From NCBI RefSeq assembly GCF_003583985.1, contig NZ_QXML01000002.1, positions 586,074 through 650,073 of the forward strand: 64,000 nucleotides of DNA, read 5' to 3'. The notes beneath the pieces are model-generated. The model made no database searches, was not told the DNA's origin, and saw only the letters and a program-made list of their open reading frames with translations. The stretch comes from Algoriphagus lacus. GTDB taxonomy: Bacteria > Bacteroidota > Bacteroidia > Cytophagales > Cyclobacteriaceae. Both the position numbers and the translations under genes were made by a program. Shown here one piece after another: positions 17,893 through 29,239 of this stretch; positions within the stretch are counted from its first letter, which is position 1, and the number at the start of each line of letters is the position of its first letter.

Positions 17893-18081
17893 TCATGCTC
17901 CTTCAAAAGCCTTATGTATGTCCGATTCAGTAGTTTTTAATCGGGTTCGGCAGAGCTTCACCAAATCGGCAGCCTCCTTGACCAAATCCGAAAGTTCATC
18001 CACTGATTTGTTTCCTTCTTCCAATTGACTCAGGATGGTCTCCAGTCTGGCCATGGCATCGGTATAGTTTAGATCTTTCAT
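17893..18081 (-). CDS. xseB: Exodeoxyribonuclease VII small subunit
   Basis: A 62-residue helical protein with the family core NYTDAMARLETILSQLEEG and a second helix, ending near the usual length for XseB (60-80). It forms helical hairpins that pack on the coiled-coil arms of XseA in the exonuclease VII complex, which degrades single-stranded DNA to oligonucleotides. Its ATG overlaps the xseA stop by 4 bp (18078-18081), so translation is coupled. The leading strand order dapA-xseA-xseB is tight. Confidence 0.93.
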   Translation of the reverse strand: MKDLNYTDAMARLETILSQLEEGNKSVDELSDLVKEAADLVKLCRTRLKTTESDIHKAFEGA

Positions 18082-19385
18082 TTTTTCAGGATTTGAGTGA
18101 TTGTACTGCTGATTTTTTGATTTAGGGTAAAGGTTTCGATCTGATCACCGATTTCCGCCTCAGTCAGATGAATCGGTTTTCCTTCCAGTTCGGTACGGGT
18201 AAAACCTCTTTTCAGGATGGAATTGGGGTCGAGTTGCCTCAATAGATTTTCCTGATTATTCAGTTTTTCCTGCTGTTTTTGAAGGAAATTTTCAAGGCCT
18301 TTTTTAAGACCTTTTTCAATTGTTTCCAGTTTCAGGTGTTGGATTTTAAGCTGGGATTTAGCTGCAAGATCGATTCGGTTGATTCGGTTTTTCACCTTTT
18401 CGGCTTCCAGGGAAATCCGGTTTCCTGCCAGAGATTTAGCTCGAAGCGCATATTGATGAATCTTACTTTCTTCCTCACGAAGTTGATGCCGGGTAGATCG
18501 GTCCAGTCGTTGAAGGACCAGCCCCAGGTTGTCTTCAAATTCGCGAAACCCGGAAAGTAAAAATTCAGCTACAGCGGTTGGGGTTTTCAGTCGGGTATGG
18601 GCGACTAAATCAGCCACTGTTTCGTCTCGTTCATGACCTATGCCGGTAAAGACCGGAATTGGAAAGTTGGCTATCGCTACACCCAATCTGTAATCGTCAA
18701 AGCAATCCAGATCCAGCTGTGCTCCTCCGCCACGGATGATGATCACTGCATCCAGGCTAAGAAGTTCGGTTTCAGCTTTGATGCGCTCCAAGGCGGTGAC
18801 CAGACTTGTCACAGCTTCATTTCCTTGCATGAGGGAATTGAACAGCTTGTGATAAACCTTGTATCCGTAGGGATTCTGCTCAATCTGATTGACAAAATCA
18901 CCGTACCCGGCTGCTGATGCGCTGGATATAATGGCGATTTTTTGGACAACTTGGGGAAGTTCAAAACGGGCGTTTAGTCGAAGAAGACCCTCGCGAGTCA
19001 GTCGGTCGATTGTCTCCTGCCTCAGTCTGGCGCGTTCTCCCAAGGAAAAGGAAGGGTCGATATCTTTTACATTCACGCTCAAGCCGTAGACCGGATGGTA
19101 GCTGACGGCCACCTGCGCCAACACCTTCATCCCGTTTTTCAGACTGGTACCCGTGACAGATTCGAATTTTGCTGAGACGGAGCGGTAAGTAAATTGCCAA
19201 AGGTTGGCTCGGATCTTAGCGAGCACCTGATTTCCTTGTTTTTCTACCAGTTCAAAATACACATGTCCCTGTGGTGCGAGACGGAAATCCGCCAGTTCAC
19301 CCACAACCCAATAGACCGGCTCGAGTTCGTTTTCCAGCGTCAGCCGGATTTGCTCGGTCAGTTGGGAAATGGAAAGTGGTGACAT
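18078..19385 (-). CDS. xseA: Exodeoxyribonuclease VII large subunit
   Basis: A 435-residue catalytic subunit of exonuclease VII. The N-terminal OB-fold (about 1-105) binds single-stranded DNA. The nuclease domain has the family signatures IAIISSASAAGYGDF, VIIIRGGGAQLDLDCFDD, FTGIGHERDETVADLVA and RLKTPTAVAEFL. A long coiled-coil arm (about 275-390) would bind XseB. Length matches the family. It begins 3 bp after the dapA stop codon and overlaps xseB. Confidence 0.96.
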   Translation of the reverse strand: MSPLSISQLTEQIRLTLENELEPVYWVVGELADFRLAPQGHVYFELVEKQGNQVLAKIRANLWQFTYRSVSAKFESVTGTSLKNGMKVLAQVAVSYHPVYGLSVNVKDIDPSFSLGERARLRQETIDRLTREGLLRLNARFELPQVVQKIAIISSASAAGYGDFVNQIEQNPYGYKVYHKLFNSLMQGNEAVTSLVTALERIKAETELLSLDAVIIIRGGGAQLDLDCFDDYRLGVAIANFPIPVFTGIGHERDETVADLVAHTRLKTPTAVAEFLLSGFREFEDNLGLVLQRLDRSTRHQLREEESKIHQYALRAKSLAGNRISLEAEKVKNRINRIDLAAKSQLKIQHLKLETIEKGLKKGLENFLQKQQEKLNNQENLLRQLDPNSILKRGFTRTELEGKPIHLTEAEIGDQIETFTLNQKISSTITQILKK

Positions 19386-19388
19386 GGA

Positions 19389-20252
19389 TTATTTATTCTG
19401 ATAGGCAGCCTTGATCTGATTACTCAGCTCGATACTGGCGCTGAGCATAGGCAATCTCACCTGATCCCCGGAAATAATTCCCATGTGGAAGAGGAGATTT
19501 TTGATACCGACCGGATTGCCCTCGATGTACATCAGCGAATTGAGGGTAAGCAATGAAAAAGTCGCCTGAATTGCTTCTTCATTTGTGCCGTGAGTCAATT
19601 TTTTGAACGTGTCCGGAAAGGCATTGGCCAGGACGGAAATAACCCCATGTCCTCCAATGCTCATCAGGGCCTTGGTCATCAGGTCATCGCCGGAAAGCAG
19701 TAAAAAGTCCTTAGGCATAGCCGCTGCGATTTGCATGCACTGCTCAAGGTTCCCGCTGGCTTCCTTCATTCCCACAATATTCGGATGATGGGACAGATGA
19801 AGCGTGGTGGCAGCAGTCATGTTGGACATGGTGCGGCCTGGGATATTGTAAAGAATCACCGGTACCGGACTGGCATCAGCTATGGCTGTATAGTGAGCTA
19901 CGATTCCAGCCTGGCTGGGTTTGTTGTAATAAGGGCTGACCGAAAGAATTGCGGCTACTCCGTAGAAATCGGTGTTTTTGATTTCATTCACGACCGCGTG
20001 AGTATTGTTTCCCCCAATACCCAAGACTACGGGCACTCGGCCGGCATTGTATTCCAGGCAGGCTTTCAGCACCTGTTTCTTTTCAGCGGAGTTTAAGGTA
20101 GCAGCCTCTCCGGTAGTGCCCAGCACCACCAGGTAGTCCACTCCGCCCGAAACTACATGATCGATCAGCCGCTTGAGGCTTTCGAAGTCAATCGAGTAAT
20201 CGTCATGAAAAGGAGTGATTAGTGCCACTCCGGTGCCTTTGAATGCATTCAT
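19389..20252 (-). CDS. dapA: 4-hydroxy-tetrahydrodipicolinate synthase
   Basis: DapA condenses pyruvate with aspartate semialdehyde in the lysine/diaminopimelate pathway. The 287-residue TIM barrel has all active-site residues: the Schiff-base lysine K163 (GMKEASGN), Y135 (ILYNIPGR) and T46-T47 (GTTGEA). The GVAAILSVSPYYNKPSQ strand is also typical. It is the first gene of the run with xseA and xseB, and a TATCTTTG promoter element lies 23 bp upstream. Confidence 0.96.
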   Translation of the reverse strand: MNAFKGTGVALITPFHDDYSIDFESLKRLIDHVVSGGVDYLVVLGTTGEAATLNSAEKKQVLKACLEYNAGRVPVVLGIGGNNTHAVVNEIKNTDFYGVAAILSVSPYYNKPSQAGIVAHYTAIADASPVPVILYNIPGRTMSNMTAATTLHLSHHPNIVGMKEASGNLEQCMQIAAAMPKDFLLLSGDDLMTKALMSIGGHGVISVLANAFPDTFKKLTHGTNEEAIQATFSLLTLNSLMYIEGNPVGIKNLLFHMGIISGDQVRLPMLSASIELSNQIKAAYQNK

Positions 20253-20274
20253 GGTTTTAGGTTTCTTAGGGCTG

Positions 20275-20282
20275 CAAAGATA
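20275..20282 (-). promoter_or_regulatory. Bacteroidota -7 element for dapA-xseA-xseB
   Basis: On the minus strand this is TATCTTTG, an exact TAnnTTTG match, 22 bp before the dapA start codon. No strong -33 element is visible. Confidence 0.5.
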
Positions 20283-20389
20283 CAGTCTTGGATTGGTTTT
20301 GACTTCCGTTTATAGAAAAAAACGGGTTTAGTGAGTTTAAACCGTGATTTGGGTTGGTTTGGACTGAATTCTTTTTTGGTTTTTTGGAA

Positions 20390-22846
<2,457 letters not shown>

Positions 22847-23035
22847 TCAAAAATTACGATTGGGTAAAGTTAAAAGGAATGGCTAGAGAATTGGAAAAGG
22901 GGTAGGAGGAAAGTTGTAGGGATATCAGGTTCTTGGCTTCGTGTTGACTTTGAATCGTACTTATCCGCTTGAATTATTCAAAGAGGGCTAAAATCCGGAA
23001 TCGGAAATCCGAAATCCCAAATTCAATTCCCTTTC

Positions 23036-23043
23036 TAACTTTG
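23036..23043 (+). promoter_or_regulatory. -7 element just before second TetR gene
   Basis: TAACTTTG is an exact TAnnTTTG match ending 7 bp before the ATG at 23051. Transcription would begin within a few bases of the start codon, so the mRNA may be leaderless or nearly so. TCGGA and TCCGA arms at 23001-23012 lie just upstream. Confidence 0.45.
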
Positions 23044-23050
23044 TCGTGAT

Positions 23051-23683
23051 ATGAGTAAAAAACTAGGTTTAGAAGGGAAAATCCTGGACGCTGCTTATCG
23101 GCTTTTCCTCCAGAAAGGCTACCGTCATACCACCATGGATGACATCGCCCAAGACTTGGGAATGAGTAAAAAGACCCTTTACAAGTATTTTCCCGGAAAG
23201 TTGGAACTGCTTGCAGCTTCTTTCGAAGTGTTAAAAACCAAAATGACCGCTAAAGTGGAGGCGATTTTGGACAACCGCTACATTTCCTTCCCGCTGAAAC
23301 TCAAGTCATCCCTGACAGTGATCGCCACGCATTTGGCACCAATCAACCCCGAGCTTTTTGAAGATCTCAGGGAATATGCTCCGGAGATTTGGGAAGCCAT
23401 GACCACTTACATCAATGAGTCTGCCTACCTCCGCTTTGCCAAATTGATCGAACAGGGAATTGCTCAAGGTTTGGTCAATCCAAGGATTAATGTCAGCCTG
23501 ATTGTGATGCTGTATGCCGCTGCAGTCCAGTCATTACTGGATCCCAAGTTTTACAGTCAGTTTCCCGAATCGCTTCATAAAGGCATGAAAATGCCCCCTT
23601 CGGATATCTATGATCAAGCGATCAGTATTATTTATTCGGGTATTTTGACTGAAGAAGCCCGCAAGGAATTTCAAAACGCCTGA
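23051..23683 (+). CDS. TetR/AcrR-family transcriptional regulator
   Basis: A 210-residue regulator. The N-terminal helix-turn-helix reads AAYRLFLQKGYRHTTMDDIA and QDLGMSKKTLYKYFPGKLEL, close to the TetR consensus. The C-terminal half is helical and would bind a ligand. It has the same general build as the TetR protein at 7.9 kb but is only loosely similar in the C-terminal half. It lies between divergent ligA and co-directional metG (91 bp downstream). No efflux or catabolic genes flank it, so its target is not evident. Confidence 0.85.
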   Translation: MSKKLGLEGKILDAAYRLFLQKGYRHTTMDDIAQDLGMSKKTLYKYFPGKLELLAASFEVLKTKMTAKVEAILDNRYISFPLKLKSSLTVIATHLAPINPELFEDLREYAPEIWEAMTTYINESAYLRFAKLIEQGIAQGLVNPRINVSLIVMLYAAAVQSLLDPKFYSQFPESLHKGMKMPPSDIYDQAISIIYSGILTEEARKEFQNA

Positions 23684-23774
23684 TCCCGCCTTTCGTTGAT
23701 TTCCCTATCTTTGGCCTCGGTTTTCGAGAAACCTATTCCTGAATTTCTATCGCTGTAAAGCAAGATTTACCCAC

Positions 23775-25835
23775 ATGAGCAATAAAAATTTCAAACGATA
23801 TACCGTCACTTCAGCGCTCCCCTATGCCAATGGTCCGTTACATATCGGTCACTTGGCAGGATGCTATGTGCCGGCGGATATTTATGTTCGCTACCTCCGT
23901 TCCCAAGGCAGGGATGTAGCTTTTATCTGTGGTTCGGATGAGCACGGTGTGGCGATCACTATCAAAGCCGCCAAGGAAGGCAAAACTCCTCAGCAGGTGG
24001 TGGATCATTACCACCAGATGATGAAGTATAGCTTTGAACAGTTTGGAATCAGCTTCAATCATTATTCCCGTACTTCAGCCAAAGTTCACCACGAAACTGC
24101 TCAGGGATTTTTCACTGACCTGTATGAAAAAGGGGAATTTCTCGAGCAGACCACCGAGCAATACTACGATGAAGAGGCTGGGCAGTTTTTGGCAGATCGC
24201 TACATCGAAGGTACTTGCCCCAAGTGTGGATTCGAACATGCCTATGGCGACCAATGCGAAAAGTGCGGAAGTTCCCTTAGCCCAACTGACCTGATCAATC
24301 CGGTTTCCAAGTTGAGCGGAAGAACTCCCGTTTTGAAAGGGACAAAGCATTGGTTTTTGGACTTGGCCAAATATCAGGATTTTCTGAAAAAGTGGATTCT
24401 GGAAGATCACGCCCAGGATTGGAAAAACAACGTCCTCGGTCAGTGCCGCTCTTGGTTGGAGGCCGGTGACGGGCTTCAGGCCCGATCTATGACCCGGGAC
24501 TTGGAGTGGGGAATTCCTGTACCACTTCAGGATGCACAGGGCAAAGTGCTTTATGTGTGGTTTGATGCCCCTATCGGATACATTTCTTCCACCAAGGAAT
24601 GGGCAGCTGAGAAAGGAATTGACTGGCAGCCCTATTGGAAAGATCAGGACACCAAGCTGGTGCACTTCATTGGCAAAGACAATATCGTTTTCCATTGCAT
24701 CATTTTTCCGGCAATTCTGAAAACCCACGGAGGCTATGTCCTTCCTGAAAATGTGCCTGCCAATGAGTTTTTGAACTTGGAAGGCGACAAAATTTCCACC
24801 TCCCGCAACTGGGCAGTGTGGTTGCATGAGTATTTGGAAGAATTTCCCGGAAAGCAGGACGTATTGCGCTATGTGCTGACCGCAAATGCCCCGGAGACTA
24901 AGGACAACGACTTCACCTGGAAGGATTTTCAGGGAAGAAATAATTCTGAATTGGTATCCATCTATGGCAATTTTGTGAACCGGGCGGTAGTCTTGACACA
25001 GAAATTTTATCAGGGAGAAATCCCTGCGAGAGGGGAGCTTAGTGGCTATGATGAAGAAGTATTGGCCGCTTTGGCAGAATTTCCGGAGAAAATCGCTGCT
25101 TCGGTCGAGCGATACCGATTCCGTGAGGCCCTGTCCATTGTGATGGATTTTGCCCGCTTGGGAAATAAATATCTGGCTGACACAGAGCCTTGGAAAGAAA
25201 TCAAAACCGATCCCGAGCGCACCAAAACCATTTTGAATATTGCCCTGAATATCGCAGCGAATCTTGCGATTGTGTCTGAGCCGTTTTTACCATTTACTGC
25301 CGCCAAGCTGTTTGAAATGTTTGGAATGAAGCAGGTTTCCTGGTCTCAGGCCGGAAATGGCAACTTACTTTCAGAAGGAAAAACCCTGGGGCAAATGGGA
25401 TTGCTTTTTGAGAAAATCGAAGACGAAACCGTAGAAAAACAAGTTCAAAAGCTACTTGATGCCAAAAAGATGAATGAAGCCGCCAATGCACCTGTGACTC
25501 CGATGAAGGAGCTAATTACTTACGACGACTTTGCCAAGCTCGATATGCGAGTCGTGACTGTTTTGGAAGCCGAGCGCATGCCAAAATCCAAGAAACTCCT
25601 GAAGCTGAAAGTGGACATTGGTCTCGGTCACCGAACTGTACTGAGTGGGGTCGCGGAGCATTTCGAACCGGAATTCCTGATCGGAAAACAAGTTACTATG
25701 CTGATCAACTTAGCCCCTCGGAAAATGATGGGAATAGACTCAGAAGGAATGATCCTGATGGCAGAAGACAAGGACGGTAAACTGAAATTGCTTCATCCAC
25801 ATGAAGGAACTGCAAGTGGATCAACTATTTCCTAA
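23775..25835 (+). CDS. metG: Methionyl-tRNA synthetase with C-terminal tRNA-binding domain
   Basis: MetRS charges tRNA-Met. In 686 residues it has the HIGH motif (H23IGH in [14 protein letters not shown]), a zinc-binding CP domain with CPKCG and CEKCG (about 149-167), and the KMSKS-equivalent loop written KISTSRN (about 339-345). The anticodon-binding helical domain follows. The C-terminal Trbp111-like EMAP/tRNA-binding domain (about 580-686) shows [15 protein letters not shown] and [19 protein letters not shown]. The KISTS form of the loop is a known variant. Its own terminator follows. Confidence 0.97.
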   Translation: MSNKNFKRYTVTSALPYANGPLHIGHLAGCYVPADIYVRYLRSQGRDVAFICGSDEHGVAITIKAAKEGKTPQQVVDHYHQMMKYSFEQFGISFNHYSRTSAKVHHETAQGFFTDLYEKGEFLEQTTEQYYDEEAGQFLADRYIEGTCPKCGFEHAYGDQCEKCGSSLSPTDLINPVSKLSGRTPVLKGTKHWFLDLAKYQDFLKKWILEDHAQDWKNNVLGQCRSWLEAGDGLQARSMTRDLEWGIPVPLQDAQGKVLYVWFDAPIGYISSTKEWAAEKGIDWQPYWKDQDTKLVHFIGKDNIVFHCIIFPAILKTHGGYVLPENVPANEFLNLEGDKISTSRNWAVWLHEYLEEFPGKQDVLRYVLTANAPETKDNDFTWKDFQGRNNSELVSIYGNFVNRAVVLTQKFYQGEIPARGELSGYDEEVLAALAEFPEKIAASVERYRFREALSIVMDFARLGNKYLADTEPWKEIKTDPERTKTILNIALNIAANLAIVSEPFLPFTAAKLFEMFGMKQVSWSQAGNGNLLSEGKTLGQMGLLFEKIEDETVEKQVQKLLDAKKMNEAANAPVTPMKELITYDDFAKLDMRVVTVLEAERMPKSKKLLKLKVDIGLGHRTVLSGVAEHFEPEFLIGKQVTMLINLAPRKMMGIDSEGMILMAEDKDGKLKLLHPHEGTASGSTIS

Positions 25836-25857
25836 AGTTCAGGATTAAAAAATTTTC

Positions 25858-25895
25858 AAAAACCAGCTGAAAATTCAGTTGGTTTTTTCTTTTTT
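25858..25895 (+). terminator. Terminator of metG
   Basis: AACCAGCTGA (25861-25870) pairs with TCAGTTGGTT (25875-25884), one G-T wobble, around a short loop. TTTTTTCTTTTTT follows. It begins 25 bp after the metG stop. Confidence 0.85.
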
Positions 25896-26044
25896 ATCAA
25901 AATTTGACAGATAAGTACCTGGCAATTACACTTCATTTACATTTTTCGCACTTCATTGAAAACTAGACGGCGCTGTTGAATCAGGAAATGAATTGTTTTT
26001 TCTTACTTTCCTTATTGCTTAACACACCCACTTTGCAAATTTCC

Positions 26045-28957
26045 ATGTCTCATATATTGAAGCGAAAGGAGAACAAGTTTCTTCTTATAGCCTTGGTAGT
26101 ATTTGCCATCAGTGCCGCGACATTTTTCTTCAATCTGCACCGGTATTCCGAGAATGTAACTGAAAATATCGCGGTTGAAAGAAAAATTACCCAGATAGAC
26201 AAAATTTACAATAATTACCTCACCTCAATCATTCATAAAAGAGGCTACCAATTTGGATTGGACAAGGAGTCCCTCGACCGTTTTTTGGCATACAACAAGA
26301 CTAATCAACTTCTTATTAATGAGTTCAGCAAGGAAGTGACAGGTCCTGAGATGGAAAAGTTGTATGAAGAATTGGTTCATAGCAACCTTGACAGAAGAGA
26401 TTTGCTTGCTAGGCACATTGCCTATTTGGATTCCATGACTCAGGAGGCAGCTCTATCTATAATTATCTCGGAAAATCCGGAAATTTTAAAAACTTCCTTG
26501 GCACTCGAGAATGCATTTGCCAATCTCAAGGAGTATTTGGAAGGGGAAAGTTTGGAATTGGAAGAAACCGGCGAAAAACTGACCCTAGTTAACAATGTCG
26601 GATTCGTTATTTTGGGTTTGCTGGTTGTCGGCTTTATTACCGGAACTTTTATTCAGACTAGGAAACAGACCCTACTGGAAGCCGAGAAGGAAAATCAGGA
26701 GGAAATATTACGAATCACCCGAAATTCAGAAATACAGTTTAGTACATCTTTTCAAAATGCTGCCATCGGAATGGCCTTGGTTTCGAGGGAGGGCAGATTC
26801 ACTGAGGTTAATAGAAGTTTATGCAAACTCCTTGGATATTCCGAGGAGGAACTTGTGGGTTTGACGTTTCAGGAAATCACCCATCCAGATGATCTATTTA
26901 CCGATTTGGAATACGCGCAGCAGCTTTTGGATCAGAAAATCGAGTCTTACTCGATGGAAAAGCGCTATTTCAAAAAAGATGGCGAGACCGTTTGGATCAA
27001 TCTAAATGGTACAGCTGTTTGGAACGAGGATGGTTCGTTCCGTCATTTTATCGCGCAGATCCAAAACATCACTCCAAGGAAACTTGCTTTTGAGGCACTT
27101 CAGGACCAAAAGAACCGATTTGAAAATGTGATCAGAGGAACCAATGCAGGGACGTGGGAGTGGAACGTGCAGACTGGGGAAACGGTATTCAATGAGACAT
27201 GGGCGGAAATCATCGGGTATAGTCTTAAAGAACTTGAGCCTATTTCCATCCAAACTTGGGCGGATTTCGCCCATCCGGATGATTTGGAAAGATCAAATGA
27301 GATTCTTCAGAAATGTTTCACAGGAGAATCGGAATACTATGAATGTGAATGCCGAATGAGGCATAGGGATGGGCACTGGGTGTGGGTTTTGGACCGGGGT
27401 AAGGTCATGAGTTGGACCTATGATGGTAAGCCGGAAAAAATGTTTGGTACCCACATCGATATTTCAAAGTTCAAAAGTCTGGAGGATATACTCCTTCAAA
27501 AAGAGGCCTTTATCAATGCCATGCTTGATACCCTCGACGTGGGAATCGTTGTGTGCGATGAAAAAGGAGAACTAAAGCTTTTCAATAGAACTACCCTAGC
27601 ACTTCATGGCCTGGATTCGAAGAATATTCCTCAGGACGAATGGTCAAGACATTACCATTTACTAAAAGAAGACGGCCAAACTTTTTTGGAGAAAGAAGAA
27701 GTTCCGCTGTATCGAGCATGGAAGGGGGAATGGGTAGAAAATCAGATTATCTGCATCAGACACACTTCAGGCGAGGTCTATTATGTCAGTGCGTCCGGTT
27801 CCCAGATTCGTGATGAGCTAGGCAATATTCAGGGGGCCGTCGTCGCCATGAAAAATATTACCGAGAGCAGAAAGATTGGATTGGAACTGGAAGAACGGGA
27901 AAGGAAGTTTAAAGGAATTTTCAATTCCACTTTCCAGTTTATTGGATTTTTGGATCCGGATGGGACTCTTGTGGAAGCAAACCAGACTGCTATGGATTTT
28001 GCGGGATTAAAACCTGCAGATGTGGTAGGGAAGAAATTCTGGGATTGCTATTGGTGGCAGATTTCCACTGAAACTCAAGAAAAACTCCGATCAGCCATCC
28101 ATCAGGCTGCACAGGGTGAATTTATCCAATACGAAGTAGCGGTCTGGGATAAGGAAAAAAATCCAGTTACGATTTTGTTCAATCTTAAGCCACTTTTTGA
28201 CTCAGCTGGTGAGGTAACAGCCATCATTCCAGAGGGGCGTTTGGTTCAGGAAATTGTTGATGCCCGAAAATCACTTGAGGAAAAAAATAAAGAGCTGGAG
28301 CGGTTTGCCTCAGTAGCCTCTCATGATTTGAAAGAACCGCTCCGAATGATAGTTAGCTTCTTACAGCTTCTGGAACGGAAATACAAAGGTCAATTGGACG
28401 AGAAAGCTGATCAATACATCCATTTTGCTGTGGATGCGGCACAGCGGATGAATATTCTGATTTCAGATTTGTTGGATTTCAGTAAGGTTGGAAATGAAAA
28501 TACCACTAAGGAGGAAATCGATTTAAATCTGATTATCAAGGATCAGGAGGGATATTTTTCCCAGCTTTTAAATGAAAGTGGAGGCACGCTTGATTTCGCT
28601 TCCCTACCGATCATTACTGGGAAAAAAGTACCCATTAGCCTGCTCTTCAGAAATCTAATTGCGAATGCGATTAAGTACCGAAAACCCGATCTACCTCCCA
28701 AAATTACCATAGAAGGGAAAGACTGCGTCGACCACTGGGAGTTGAGTGTGACAGATAATGGGATTGGAGTTGATTCGGAATATAGAGAGGTGATCTTCGA
28801 AATGTTTAAGCGATTACATACCAAACAGGAATACCCTGGAACAGGCTTGGGACTTGCCGTTTGCAAGAAAATTGTCGAGCAGCATAACGGGAAAATCTGG
28901 GTGGAATCCAACCCCGGATCCGGTAGTTCCTTTCACTTTACCTTAAGGAAATCCTGA
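26045..28957 (+). CDS. Membrane-bound multi-PAS histidine kinase
   Basis: A sensor kinase of 970 residues from ATG 26045. The open frame reaches upstream to TTG 25976, but 26045 gives a normal signal-anchor. One membrane helix (about 12-33), a helical extracytoplasmic sensor of the CHASE3/four-helix type (about 35-180) and a second helix (about 190-208) come first. Four PAS domains with PAC motifs follow (about 230-350, 355-475, 485-610, 615-730). The HisKA domain has H760 in ASHDLKEPLRM. The ATPase has N (NLIANAIKYR), G1 (VTDNGIGVD) and G2 (GTGLGLAVCKK) boxes. No receiver is fused. It precedes a giant related kinase by 282 bp, a gap with no clear promoter or hairpin, and both could act through the receiver at 35.4 kb. 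Confidence 0.88.
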   Translation: MSHILKRKENKFLLIALVVFAISAATFFFNLHRYSENVTENIAVERKITQIDKIYNNYLTSIIHKRGYQFGLDKESLDRFLAYNKTNQLLINEFSKEVTGPEMEKLYEELVHSNLDRRDLLARHIAYLDSMTQEAALSIIISENPEILKTSLALENAFANLKEYLEGESLELEETGEKLTLVNNVGFVILGLLVVGFITGTFIQTRKQTLLEAEKENQEEILRITRNSEIQFSTSFQNAAIGMALVSREGRFTEVNRSLCKLLGYSEEELVGLTFQEITHPDDLFTDLEYAQQLLDQKIESYSMEKRYFKKDGETVWINLNGTAVWNEDGSFRHFIAQIQNITPRKLAFEALQDQKNRFENVIRGTNAGTWEWNVQTGETVFNETWAEIIGYSLKELEPISIQTWADFAHPDDLERSNEILQKCFTGESEYYECECRMRHRDGHWVWVLDRGKVMSWTYDGKPEKMFGTHIDISKFKSLEDILLQKEAFINAMLDTLDVGIVVCDEKGELKLFNRTTLALHGLDSKNIPQDEWSRHYHLLKEDGQTFLEKEEVPLYRAWKGEWVENQIICIRHTSGEVYYVSASGSQIRDELGNIQGAVVAMKNITESRKIGLELEERERKFKGIFNSTFQFIGFLDPDGTLVEANQTAMDFAGLKPADVVGKKFWDCYWWQISTETQEKLRSAIHQAAQGEFIQYEVAVWDKEKNPVTILFNLKPLFDSAGEVTAIIPEGRLVQEIVDARKSLEEKNKELERFASVASHDLKEPLRMIVSFLQLLERKYKGQLDEKADQYIHFAVDAAQRMNILISDLLDFSKVGNENTTKEEIDLNLIIKDQEGYFSQLLNESGGTLDFASLPIITGKKVPISLLFRNLIANAIKYRKPDLPPKITIEGKDCVDHWELSVTDNGIGVDSEYREVIFEMFKRLHTKQEYPGTGLGLAVCKKIVEQHNGKIWVESNPGSGSSFHFTLRKS

Positions 28958-29239
28958 TAAAAAATCTAAGCAATGAAAAGCCTTCAAAAACCAGGAACAC
29001 CCTTTCATTTACAATTCAATGAACCTTATTAAAAATTGATAAGTCAGCCAAGTAACATTGACTGAATATAGGGTATTTTAAAAAGTGTTTAATTCTGTCC
29101 TTTTTGAGTTGGCTTGATCACCCCAAAGCAAGGCATTCGCAAAAGGAAAAATTGGCCCTTCAGCTTAAAATTATCAGTCCGAAGGTATTAGGAAAATAGC
29201 GGACAAAACGACAAGCCCTGAAATGGGTCTTGAAAAACT

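Noticed and set aside
25976..26044. TTG start of the first PAS kinase
   Set aside because: It would add 23 hydrophobic residues before a complete signal-anchor; ATG 26045 gives the normal topology.
28958..29239. Promoter or small RNA between the two PAS kinase genes
   Set aside because: Only a TAACATTG with one mismatch at 29053-29060 and no correctly spaced TTG; too weak to report as a feature.
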